Assembly (NCBI GenBank): GCA_025963425.1
Contig: JAOPUQ010000188.1
Coordinates: forward strand, 1 to 5,710
Origin: Modestobacter sp.
GTDB lineage: Bacteria > Actinomycetota > Actinomycetes > Mycobacteriales > Geodermatophilaceae
Length of the DNA: 5,710 nucleotides
Direction: 5' to 3'
Shown here: piece by piece, positions 1 to 5,658 of the stretch
Numbering within the stretch: the first letter of the stretch is position 1
Layout of the letters: each line of letters begins with the position of its first letter
Made by a program: the position numbers and the translations under genes
Notes under the pieces: model-generated
What the model saw: only the letters and a program-made list of their open reading frames with translations
Databases searched by the model: none
What the model was told of the DNA's origin: nothing

Positions 1-834
1 GACCTGCCCAGCGCGGTGACCTCGATGCGCGGCCTGGCCGACGCCGAGATCACCCTGCGCGGACCGGCCGTCGACCTGCACTCCGGGTCCTTCGGCGGCG
101 CCGTCCCCAACCCGCTGCACGCCATGGCGGAGCTGCTGGCGAGCCTGCACGACGCCGAGGGGCGGGTGACCCTGCCCGGCTTCTACGACAAGGTCCGCCC
201 GCTCACCGACCGCGAGCGGAACCTGATGGGCCGGGTGCCCTTCGACGAGGCCGCCTGGCTGGCCGGCCCCGCGGCCTCCCGGGTGGCCAGCGGCGAGGCC
301 GGCTTCAGCACCCTGGAGCGGATCGGTGCCCGCCCGACCGCCGAGGTCAACGGCATGTGGGGCGGCTACACCGGCCCCGGCCACAAGACCATCATCCCGG
401 CCGAGGCGCACGCCAAGGTCACCTTCCGGCTGGTCGCCGACCAGGTGCCGGCCGACCTCGCCGAGCAGGTCCGCGCCTGGGTAGCGGCCAACACGCAGGC
501 GGGCATCGAGGCCGAGGTGCACGTGCCGGCCGGCGGAGTCGCGCCCTGCGCCAGCGACCTGGACTCCCCGGCCATGGACGCGCTGCTGCGCTCCATCGGC
601 CGGGCCTTCGACACCGGCGCCGACCAGGTGCTGTTCACCCGGGAGGGCGGCAGCGGGCCCGAGGCCGACCTGGCCGGCATCCTCGGCGCCCCACTGGTCT
701 TCCTCGGCGCCGGCCTGCCCACCGACCGTATCCACTCGCCCAACGAGCGGGTGCTGCTGCCGATGCTCTACCGCGGCGCCGAGGCGACCGCCCACCTGTG
801 GCGGGAGCTCGCCGGGGTCAGCTTCCCGCGCTGA
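1..834 (+). CDS. M20-family metallopeptidase (dipeptidase), C-terminal part, 5' end outside window
   Basis: The frame is open from base 1 and ends at TGA 832-834, giving 277 visible codons; the true start and the N-terminal metal-binding half lie upstream. The visible part begins near the junction to the lid/dimerisation domain. The motif DLHSGSFGG (His at 79-81) matches the carnosinase-like M20 dipeptidases, where this lid histidine reaches into the partner's active site. The block TREGGSGP (about 634-657) matches their substrate-binding segment. HSPNE (His at 733-735) carries the last metal-ligand histidine of the family. The family hydrolyses dipeptides or small peptides using two metal ions, usually as a cytosolic homodimer. 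A GTG at 16 is internal to the domain and is not the start. The next gene begins 22 bases downstream, suggesting one transcript. The M20 dipeptidase call is firm; the exact substrate is unknown, and a related M20 amidohydrolase is possible. Confidence 0.93.
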   Translation, partial: DLPSAVTSMRGLADAEITLRGPAVDLHSGSFGGAVPNPLHAMAELLASLHDAEGRVTLPGFYDKVRPLTDRERNLMGRVPFDEAAWLAGPAASRVASGEAGFSTLERIGARPTAEVNGMWGGYTGPGHKTIIPAEAHAKVTFRLVADQVPADLAEQVRAWVAANTQAGIEAEVHVPAGGVAPCASDLDSPAMDALLRSIGRAFDTGADQVLFTREGGSGPEADLAGILGAPLVFLGAGLPTDRIHSPNERVLLPMLYRGAEATAHLWRELAGVSFPR

Positions 835-843
835 GCCGCGGGC

Positions 844-851
844 GGAGGAGG
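844..851 (+). promoter_or_regulatory. Shine-Dalgarno sequence of the pseudokinase gene
   Basis: GGAGGAGG lies five bases before the ATG at 857. It is the strongest ribosome binding site in the window and fixes that start. It falls within the 22-base gap after the dipeptidase stop, so the gene can be translated independently from a shared transcript. Confidence 0.8.
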
Positions 852-856
852 TCGGA

Positions 857-1816
857 ATGACCGAGGTACAGGTCGGGGAGCAGTTCGGCGCCTACCGGGT
901 GCTGGGCGTGCTCGGCAGCCGGGACGTGGGCCAGGTGCTGCGCGCCACCGACACCGAGAACGACCGCGACGTCGTGCTGACGGTGCTGCACCCGCGGTGG
1001 GCCCAGGACGACGCCTACCGGCAGCGGTTCCTCGCCTCCGCGCGGGTCGCGGTCAGGCTCACCGAACCGCACGTCGTCCCCATCGACCGCTACGGCGAGG
1101 TCGAGGGCCGGCTGTTCCTGGCCACCCGCCTGGTCGAGGGTGCGGACCTGGCATCACTGCTGACCCGGTCCGGCCCGCTGGACCCCGCCCGCGCCGTCGA
1201 CCTGGTCGGCCAGGTCGCCCGGGCGCTGGACGCCGCGCACGCCGCCGGCCTGGTGCACGGTGCTCTCTCGACCGCCGACGTACTGCTGGTCCGGCGCGGC
1301 GACGGCGGTGACCCGGCCGGGGCCGCCGCCGGGGAGGACGTCGTCCAGCTGACCGGTCTCGGCGTCGCGCCCCCCGTCGACCCGGGGGAGGCGTCGGCCC
1401 CCGACCCGCGTGCCGACGTCCAGGCGCTGGCCGGCGTGCTGTTCGAGCTGCTCACGGGCCGCCCGCCGCTCCCGGCCGCCGAGCCGCCGGCACCCTCGTC
1501 GTTGCGCCCCGGCGTTCCTCCCGATCTCGACGGCGTGGTGCTGCGTGGCCTGGCCGCCGACCCCGGCCAGCGGTGGACGTCGGCCGGGGGCATGGCCGCG
1601 GCCGCGCGGGCAGTCCTGTCGGTCAGCGGGATCGACGTGCCCCGGCCGGCGGAGCATCCCGCCCCGGCAGGTCCGGCCGGGCCGGCCGGGACCTCGTCGC
1701 TGCGAGGACGGCAGGCCACCCGGTCCGCCCCCGCGCTCGGGGTCGCCTCCGGGCTGGCCGCGGTCCTGCTCGCCGCGCGGGCCCGGTGGAGGGCTCGGCG
1801 CCGGACCGGTCGCTGA
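857..1816 (+). CDS. Membrane-tethered serine/threonine pseudokinase (PknB-type fold, catalytic residues lost)
   Basis: This 319-residue protein follows the layout of bacterial Hanks-type kinases. A glycine-loop remnant is at 17-25, an RF..A..A helix C region at 57-68, LVEG before the hinge at 92-95, GLVH at 131-134, a VQLTGLG strand at 163-169, a DV..L segment with ELLTGRPP at 187-204, and DPGQRW at 235-240. The catalytic positions are replaced. The VAIK lysine is Thr42, the helix-C glutamate is Ser61, HRD is His-Gly-Ala (134-136), the following Lys is Ser138, the Mg-binding Asn is Asp141, and DFG is Gly-Leu-Gly (167-169). Phosphotransfer is therefore very unlikely; a scaffolding, ligand-binding or allosteric role is inferred. 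A Gly-Ala-Pro linker (about 262-279) leads to a short hydrophobic segment (about 291-307) and a tail rich in arginine. No extracellular sensor domain follows, unlike PknB. The downstream DUF2510 gene appears to have its own promoter. The kinase-fold call is strong; the function is unknown. Confidence 0.88.
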   Translation: MTEVQVGEQFGAYRVLGVLGSRDVGQVLRATDTENDRDVVLTVLHPRWAQDDAYRQRFLASARVAVRLTEPHVVPIDRYGEVEGRLFLATRLVEGADLASLLTRSGPLDPARAVDLVGQVARALDAAHAAGLVHGALSTADVLLVRRGDGGDPAGAAAGEDVVQLTGLGVAPPVDPGEASAPDPRADVQALAGVLFELLTGRPPLPAAEPPAPSSLRPGVPPDLDGVVLRGLAADPGQRWTSAGGMAAAARAVLSVSGIDVPRPAEHPAPAGPAGPAGTSSLRGRQATRSAPALGVASGLAAVLLAARARWRARRRTGR

Positions 1817-1820
1817 GGTC

Positions 1821-1850
1821 TCGGACCGGGCGCCACGGGCCGCCTAGGGT
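1821..1850 (+). promoter_or_regulatory. Candidate leaderless promoter of the DUF2510 gene
   Basis: TAGGGT at 1845-1850 fits the actinobacterial -10 pattern TAnnnT. Transcription starting seven bases downstream of the hexamer would begin at the A of the ATG at 1857, giving an mRNA without a leader. A weak -35 candidate, TCGGAC at 1821-1826, is 18 bases upstream. No well-spaced Shine-Dalgarno precedes the ATG, which agrees with leaderless initiation. The promoter is inferred from sequence alone. Confidence 0.6.
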
Positions 1851-1856
1851 GGCGGG

Positions 1857-2750
1857 ATGACCGAGGTCGGCGGTGGGCAGACGACGGCGGCGCCGGGCTG
1901 GTACCCCGACCCGGACGGCGCCCCGGGCCTGGTGCGCTGGTGGAGCGGGGTCTCCTGGTCCGACGTCACCACCCCGGCCGGACCCGGCGTCGCCGTCGGC
2001 ACCGCGTTCGAGCCGGCGCCGCAGCGTCCCGCCGTCCCGACGTCCCAGCCCTGGGCGCCCGCGCCCCCGGCGCGGCGCTCGCGGCGCACTCCGCTGCTCG
2101 TCGGCGCCGGCGTCCTCGCCCTGGTGGTCCTCCTCGTGCTGGTGGGGGTGTTCGCCGGCGGGCCCGACCGCGGCGCAGCCGCTCCGCCCATCCCGGTGCC
2201 GACCGCCCCCGCCGGGCCGACGTTCGCGCCCGGGACGGTGCGCATCACCGACGCCGACGCCGGCATCTCCTACCCGTTCCTCGGCGACGGCTGGTACGAG
2301 TACGACCAGGCCCCGCCGCTGGAGACCGCCACCGTGGCCGGCCAGTACTTCGTCACCCAGGACACGCTGCCCGACTCCCCGGGCGAGTTCATCGCCCAGT
2401 GCACCTCGGGGCCGGTGGTCGACGGTTACGGCTGGTCGGGCACGGCGAGCCTGGAGGGCGCGGTGCAGACCATCGCTGACAGCGTCCGCGCCAACTACTA
2501 CCCCGGGCCCAACGAGCGCACCGTGCGCCGGTCGGAGGCCCTGACCGTGGACGGCGCCCCGGCGTGGGTCTACGAGTTCGACCTGTCCTGGGACATCGAG
2601 GGGTACGACGCCAGCGGCGAGCGGGCGGCGCTGCTGCTCGTCGACGTCGGCCGGCCGGCGCCGGCGCTGCTGTACCTGTCGATCCCCAACACCCACGCCG
2701 AGCTCTACGGCGTGATCGACCGGGTTCTCGGCGCCGTCGAGGTGCTGTGA
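1857..2750 (+). CDS. DUF2510 domain-containing single-pass membrane protein with exported C-terminal domain
   Basis: This is a 297-residue protein of unknown function. Residues 12-37 (PGWYPDPDG...RWWSGVSWSD) form a DUF2510 domain, a short tryptophan-rich module common at the cytoplasmic N-terminus of actinobacterial membrane proteins. A proline/alanine-rich linker (about 40-72) and a basic patch RRSRR (73-77) precede a strong transmembrane helix at about 79-99. By the positive-inside rule the N-terminus is cytoplasmic and residues 101-297 are outside. After a Pro-rich stalk (about 105-125), the exported part (about 126-297) looks like a folded alpha/beta domain with one cysteine (182), so no internal disulfide. 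A resemblance to LpqN-type Mog1/PsbP-like exported domains is only an impression. It starts 40 bases after the pseudokinase stop, apparently from its own leaderless promoter. ATG 1857 is chosen because DUF2510 follows directly and the -10 box is correctly spaced. The role is unknown; a cell-envelope or sensing function is a guess. Confidence 0.88.
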   Translation: MTEVGGGQTTAAPGWYPDPDGAPGLVRWWSGVSWSDVTTPAGPGVAVGTAFEPAPQRPAVPTSQPWAPAPPARRSRRTPLLVGAGVLALVVLLVLVGVFAGGPDRGAAAPPIPVPTAPAGPTFAPGTVRITDADAGISYPFLGDGWYEYDQAPPLETATVAGQYFVTQDTLPDSPGEFIAQCTSGPVVDGYGWSGTASLEGAVQTIADSVRANYYPGPNERTVRRSEALTVDGAPAWVYEFDLSWDIEGYDASGERAALLLVDVGRPAPALLYLSIPNTHAELYGVIDRVLGAVEVL

Positions 2751-2767
2751 CATCTGCTGTGACATCG
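2744..2767 (+). repeat. 12-bp tandem duplication across the stop codon of the DUF2510 gene
   Basis: GCTGTGACATC occurs at 2744-2754 and again at 2756-2766, two units of a 12-base period that differ only in the last base (T versus G). Because 12 is a multiple of three, the duplication places a second in-frame TGA at 2760-2762 behind the real stop at 2748-2750. It looks like a replication-slippage duplication that leaves a back-up stop. Confidence 0.85.
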
Positions 2768-2784
2768 CGATCCTCGCGGATCGC
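2767..2784 (+). terminator. Hairpin after the DUF2510 gene, possible terminator
   Basis: GCGATCC at 2767-2773 and GGATCGC at 2778-2784 form a perfect 7-bp stem with a TCGC loop, starting 17 bases after the stop codon. No run of T follows, so this is not a classical intrinsic terminator, though U-tract-free hairpins are often proposed as terminators in actinobacteria. Its right arm overlaps the first 34-bp repeat copy. A weak call. Confidence 0.35.
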
Positions 2785-2810
2785 ATCGCGGCCAGGTGCC
2801 GTCCCCGGCA
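2777..2810. repeat. 34-bp direct repeat, copy 1
   Basis: This copy is identical over 34 bases to 2862-2895. It begins CGGATCGCATCGCGG and ends GTGCCGTCCCCGGCA. It contains the inverted pair TGCCG (2797-2801) and CGGCA (2806-2810) around a TCCC loop, and the sub-repeat ATCGC-ATCGC. Similarity continues weakly to AGCCG at 2817-2821. It is non-coding and lies between two convincing genes. It could be a dispersed repeat, a regulatory site or a locally duplicated segment. Confidence 0.9.
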
Positions 2811-2835
2811 ACGCTGAGCCGCTGCCCACGATCCC

Positions 2836-2853
2836 GGCGGGAGGCCTCCGGCC
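2836..2853. other. GC-rich palindrome between the two repeat copies
   Basis: The core GGAGGCCTCC (2840-2849) is a perfect 10-bp palindrome. After one mismatch the symmetry continues for three more pairs (GGC 2836-2838 with GCC 2851-2853). It lies inside the 51-base spacer between the 34-bp repeats. It could be an operator or a chance palindrome in GC-rich DNA. Confidence 0.3.
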
Positions 2854-2861
2854 CCCGCGCC

Positions 2862-2895
2862 CGGATCGCATCGCGGCCAGGTGCCGTCCCCGGCA
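2862..2895. repeat. 34-bp direct repeat, copy 2
   Basis: This is an exact second copy of 2777-2810, offset by 85 bases, with the same TGCCG-TCCC-CGGCA hairpin at 2882-2895. The base before each copy differs (G before copy 1, C before copy 2), and the sequences diverge just after the last A before partly matching again at AGCCG (2903-2907). It lies 69 bases upstream of the -10 box of the M16 operon. Confidence 0.9.
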
Positions 2896-2907
2896 TGAGC
2901 TCAGCCG
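2891..2907. other. Near-perfect palindrome upstream of the M16 operon promoter
   Basis: CGGC-A-TGAGCTCA-GCCG is symmetric around GAGCTC apart from one extra A at 2895. It overlaps the end of repeat copy 2 and lies 58-74 bases before the -10 box. It has the shape of a dimeric-regulator operator, but no known regulator motif is recognised. Confidence 0.3.
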
Positions 2908-2964
2908 TCGGCAGCGGGTCACCCGTCGTCGTGCACCGCGCGGCACGCCTACTGCAGGCGCGGT

Positions 2965-2970
2965 TAGGGT
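2965..2970 (+). promoter_or_regulatory. -10 box of a candidate leaderless promoter for the M16 operon
   Basis: TAGGGT at 2965-2970 lies seven bases before the GTG at 2978, so a start at the usual distance falls on or next to the first base of that codon. No Shine-Dalgarno is present. No convincing -35 element is seen at 16-19 bases upstream. It is the same hexamer, at almost the same distance, as before the DUF2510 gene. Confidence 0.6.
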
Positions 2971-2977
2971 CCTGAGC

Positions 2978-4285
2978 GTGACAGCAGCTGCAGCCCTGAC
3001 CCTGCGGCACCCCGTGGAGCACTTCACGCTCGACAACGGACTGCGGGTGGTCCTCGCCCCGGACCGGAGCGTCCCGGTGGTGGCCGTCAGCGTCTTCTAC
3101 GACGTCGGCATGCGGTCGGAGCCCCCGGGCCGTACCGGCTTCGCCCACCTCTTCGAGCACATGATGTTCCAGGGCTCGGCGAACGTCCCGAAGATGGAGC
3201 ACGCCCGGCTGGTCCAGGCCGCCGGTGGCACCTTCAACGGCTCGACCCACCTGGACTACACCAACTACTTCGAGGCGCTGCCGGCCGAGGCGCTGGAGCG
3301 GGCACTGTTCCTCGAGGCCGACCGGATGGCCGCGCCGGCGATCACCGAGGAGAACCTCCGCAACCAGATCGACGTGGTGAAGGAGGAGATCCGGGTCAAC
3401 GTGCTGAACCGGCCCTACGGCGCCTTCCCCTGGCTGCAGCTGCCGCCGATCGCGTTCGAGAGCTTCGCCAACACCCACGACGGCTACGGCTCCTTCGTCG
3501 ACCTGGAGTCCTCCACGGTCGAGGACGCGACCGACTTCTTCACCCGGTACTACGCCCCGGCCAACGCGGTCCTCTGCATCGGCGGTGACCTCGACGTGGC
3601 CGGGACCGAGCGGCTGGTGCGCCGCTGGTTCGACGCCGTGGAAGGCCGACCGGCCCCGCCGGTGCCCCAGACCGGGGAGCCCTCGCCGACCACCGCCCGG
3701 CGCGGGGTGGTGGAGGACCGGCTGGCCCCGGCGCCTGCCGTGGCGATCGGCTGGCGGGTGCCCGACCCGGTCGGGGACTTCGACACCTACCTGGGCACCG
3801 TGCTGCTGTCCGAGCTGCTCAGCGAGGGCGACGCCTCCCGGCTGGAGCGCCGACTGCTGCACACCGACCGGCTCGCGGTCGGGCAGAGCAGCTACCTGGG
3901 CCTGTTCGGCGACCCGTTCGACGTCCGGGACGCCACGCTGCTGGTCACCCAGGTGCACCATCCCGCGGAGGTGCCCGCCGAGCGGGTGCTCGCCGCCGTG
4001 CACGAGGAGGTCGACCGGGTGGCCACCGACGGAGTCCCTGCCGACGAGCTGGCCCGCATCCAGGCCCGCACCGAGGCGCAGCTGCTCCACCAGGCCGACT
4101 CGGTGCTCGGCCGGACCCTCGGGTTCGCCGCCGCCGAGCTGATCCACGGGCGGGCCGAGCTCGCCGGTGAGCTGGCCGCACGGCTGGCCGCGGTCACCCC
4201 CGAACAGGTGCAGACCGCGGCCCGCGGGCTGTCCCCGGACACCGCCGCGGAGCTCGAGCTGCGCGCCACCGGGGCACAGCGATGA
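2978..4285 (+). CDS. M16-family zinc metallopeptidase, catalytic subunit
   Basis: A 435-residue protein with the two-lobe M16 (pitrilysin/processing-peptidase) layout. The N-terminal strand VEHFTLDNGLRVVLAPD (13-29) opens the fold. The inverted zinc motif HLFEH (57-61) supplies two histidine ligands and the catalytic Glu60. Glu137 in VVKEEI, 76 residues after His61, is the expected third zinc ligand. The block GGTFNGSTHLDYTNYF (83-98) is the conserved substrate-strand region. The C-terminal lobe spans about 180-425. The length is typical of M16B subunits that dimerise. No signal peptide or membrane segment is visible, so the enzyme is probably cytoplasmic. The frame is open far upstream, but GTG 2978 is chosen because the M16 fold begins just after it, a -10 box sits at leaderless spacing, and the upstream extension would translate the 34-bp repeat. 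Its end overlaps the next M16 gene by four bases, implying coupled synthesis of two partners. The physiological substrate is unknown. Confidence 0.95.
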   Translation: MTAAAALTLRHPVEHFTLDNGLRVVLAPDRSVPVVAVSVFYDVGMRSEPPGRTGFAHLFEHMMFQGSANVPKMEHARLVQAAGGTFNGSTHLDYTNYFEALPAEALERALFLEADRMAAPAITEENLRNQIDVVKEEIRVNVLNRPYGAFPWLQLPPIAFESFANTHDGYGSFVDLESSTVEDATDFFTRYYAPANAVLCIGGDLDVAGTERLVRRWFDAVEGRPAPPVPQTGEPSPTTARRGVVEDRLAPAPAVAIGWRVPDPVGDFDTYLGTVLLSELLSEGDASRLERRLLHTDRLAVGQSSYLGLFGDPFDVRDATLLVTQVHHPAEVPAERVLAAVHEEVDRVATDGVPADELARIQARTEAQLLHQADSVLGRTLGFAAAELIHGRAELAGELAARLAAVTPEQVQTAARGLSPDTAAELELRATGAQR

Positions 4286-5658
4286 GCGCCTCGGTGCTGG
4301 ACCTCTCGCTGGTGCCGCCGCTGGGCGACCCGAAGCCGCAGCCGGTCCCCGAGGTGCACGAGACGACGCTGCCCGACGGGCTGCGCCTGATCGTCGTCCC
4401 CCGGGTCGGGGTGCCGCTGGTGGAGCTGCGGCTGCGGGTGCCCTTCGCGGCCTCGACGCCGCGCACCGCGGCCGCCCACGCCGCCCGGACGTCGGTGCTC
4501 ACCGGCGCCGTCCTGCTCGGCACCGCCGCGCACGACCAGCTCGAACTCGCCCAGCTGCTGCAGTCGCAGGGCGCGGAGCTGTCGGTCTCGGCCGACCCGG
4601 ACCGGCTGCTGTTCGCCACCACGATGCTGCCCGGCGGCCTGGGCGCCGTGATGGGCGTGCTGGCCGAGCTGCTGAGCCGGCCCACCTACCCAGCCCCGCA
4701 GGTCGAGGCCGAGCGGGAGCGGGTCGTCGAGCGCATCGGCATCGCCCGGTCCCAGCCCGGCGTCGTCGCCCGCACCGCGCTGGCCGCCCGCCGGTACGGC
4801 GTGCACCCCTACGCCCAGCAGCTGCCGGCGCCCGAGCTGGTCGGCTCGGTCACCCCCGCCGCGCTGCGCCGGCTGCACCGCGAGCGGGTGCTGCCGGCCG
4901 GCAGCACGCTGGTGCTCGTCGGCGACGTCGACCCGGCCACGGCCGCCGACGTCGTCGGCTCGGCGCTGGCCGGCTGGTCGGCCGAAGGCACCGCTGTCAC
5001 GGCTCCGCCCGTGCCGACCCTGGCACCGGGCCACCTGGAGGTCGTGGACCGTCCGGGCGCCGTGCAGTCCAACCTCCGGCTCGGCGGACCCGCCCCGGCC
5101 CGCACCGACCCGGCGCTGCCCGCGGTCCGGCTGGCCAGCATGGTCTTCGGCGGCTACTTCTCCTCCCGGCTGGTGGAGAACATCCGCGAGCGCCGCGGCT
5201 ACACCTACAGCCCGCGCAGCTCCGTGGAGCATCTGATGGCCGGGTCGTCGTTCGTGGTGGAGGCCGACGTCGCCACCGAGGTGACCGGGCCGGCCTTCCT
5301 GGAGACCTGGTACGAGCTGGGCCGGATGGCCGTCACGCCGGTCACCGAGGGCGAGCTGGAGTCCGCGCGCCGCTACCTGCTGGGCTCGCTGGCGCTGGGC
5401 ACGGCCACCCACTCCGGGCTGGCAAGCACGCTGTCGGCGCTGTTCGGCGCCGGCCTGCCGGCCGAGTGGCTGGCCGAGCACCAGCGTGCCCTGGCCACCG
5501 TCACCGTCGACGAGGTCGCCGAGGCCTCCCGGCGCTGGCTGCACCCGGCAGGGCTGACCGCGGTCGTCGTCGGTGACGCCGACACGGTGACCGAGCCGCT
5601 GCGCGCCCTCGGACCGGTCGACGTCACCGCCTCGGCCGCCCCGGCGGCGGAGGCGTGA
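4282..5658 (+). CDS. M16-family peptidase homologue, non-catalytic partner subunit
   Basis: This 458-residue M16 protein starts at the ATG of an ATGA overlap (4282-4285) with the catalytic subunit. The N-terminal lobe starts with HETTLPDGLRLIVVPR (26-41). Where HxxEH is expected it reads HAART (66-70), so the catalytic Glu and second His are Arg69 and Thr70; no other HxxEH exists. The C-terminal lobe keeps FGGYFSSRLVENIRERRGYTYS (289-310), with the SSR arginine (296) and the tyrosine Tyr309. This is the R/Y motif by which non-catalytic M16B subunits bind substrate. In known M16B pairs one subunit carries zinc and the other the R/Y motif, and both are needed for activity; that fits this gene pair. 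The final 15 residues are Ala/Pro-rich and probably disordered. No export signal is visible. The stop overlaps the next start (GTGA). An independent protease role is unlikely. Confidence 0.94.
   Translation: MSASVLDLSLVPPLGDPKPQPVPEVHETTLPDGLRLIVVPRVGVPLVELRLRVPFAASTPRTAAAHAARTSVLTGAVLLGTAAHDQLELAQLLQSQGAELSVSADPDRLLFATTMLPGGLGAVMGVLAELLSRPTYPAPQVEAERERVVERIGIARSQPGVVARTALAARRYGVHPYAQQLPAPELVGSVTPAALRRLHRERVLPAGSTLVLVGDVDPATAADVVGSALAGWSAEGTAVTAPPVPTLAPGHLEVVDRPGAVQSNLRLGGPAPARTDPALPAVRLASMVFGGYFSSRLVENIRERRGYTYSPRSSVEHLMAGSSFVVEADVATEVTGPAFLETWYELGRMAVTPVTEGELESARRYLLGSLALGTATHSGLASTLSALFGAGLPAEWLAEHQRALATVTVDEVAEASRRWLHPAGLTAVVVGDADTVTEPLRALGPVDVTASAAPAAEA

Noticed and set aside
1664..1690. 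Tandem Gly-Pro-Ala codons in the pseudokinase linker as a functional repeat
   Set aside because: It is a short run of GPA triplets in a flexible linker, common in high-GC actinobacterial proteins, with no sign of a distinct role.
1726..1850. Frameshift truncating the pseudokinase after its hydrophobic segment
   Set aside because: Neither alternative frame continues the membrane helix or encodes a recognisable extracellular domain, and the next gene starts 40 bases later. The short tail seems genuine, although a sequencing error cannot be excluded.
857..1867. Two genes beginning with the same residues (MTEV) exactly 1000 bases apart
   Set aside because: Similarity stops after the first 11 bases and the proteins are unrelated. 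The spacing is coincidence.
2777..2895. CRISPR array
   Set aside because: There are only two repeat copies with one 51-base spacer, and no further repeats or cas genes in the window. The spacer itself holds a palindrome.
2564..2977. Upstream extension of the first M16 gene to a 573-residue protein
   Set aside because: The extension overlaps the end of the DUF2510 gene in another frame and translates the 34-bp repeats and the -10 box. The M16 fold starts right after GTG 2978.
1623..5544. Long minus-strand open frames (1623-2786, 2705-4147, 3892-5544)
   Set aside because: They lie antisense to well-supported genes, have low-complexity Gly/Arg/Gln/His-rich translations with no recognisable domain, and are expected in DNA of this GC content.
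4167..5576. 469-codon plus-strand frame overlapping the second M16 gene
   Set aside because: The translation is Arg/Ala/Gly-rich without domain features, while the competing frame carries clear M16 motifs.
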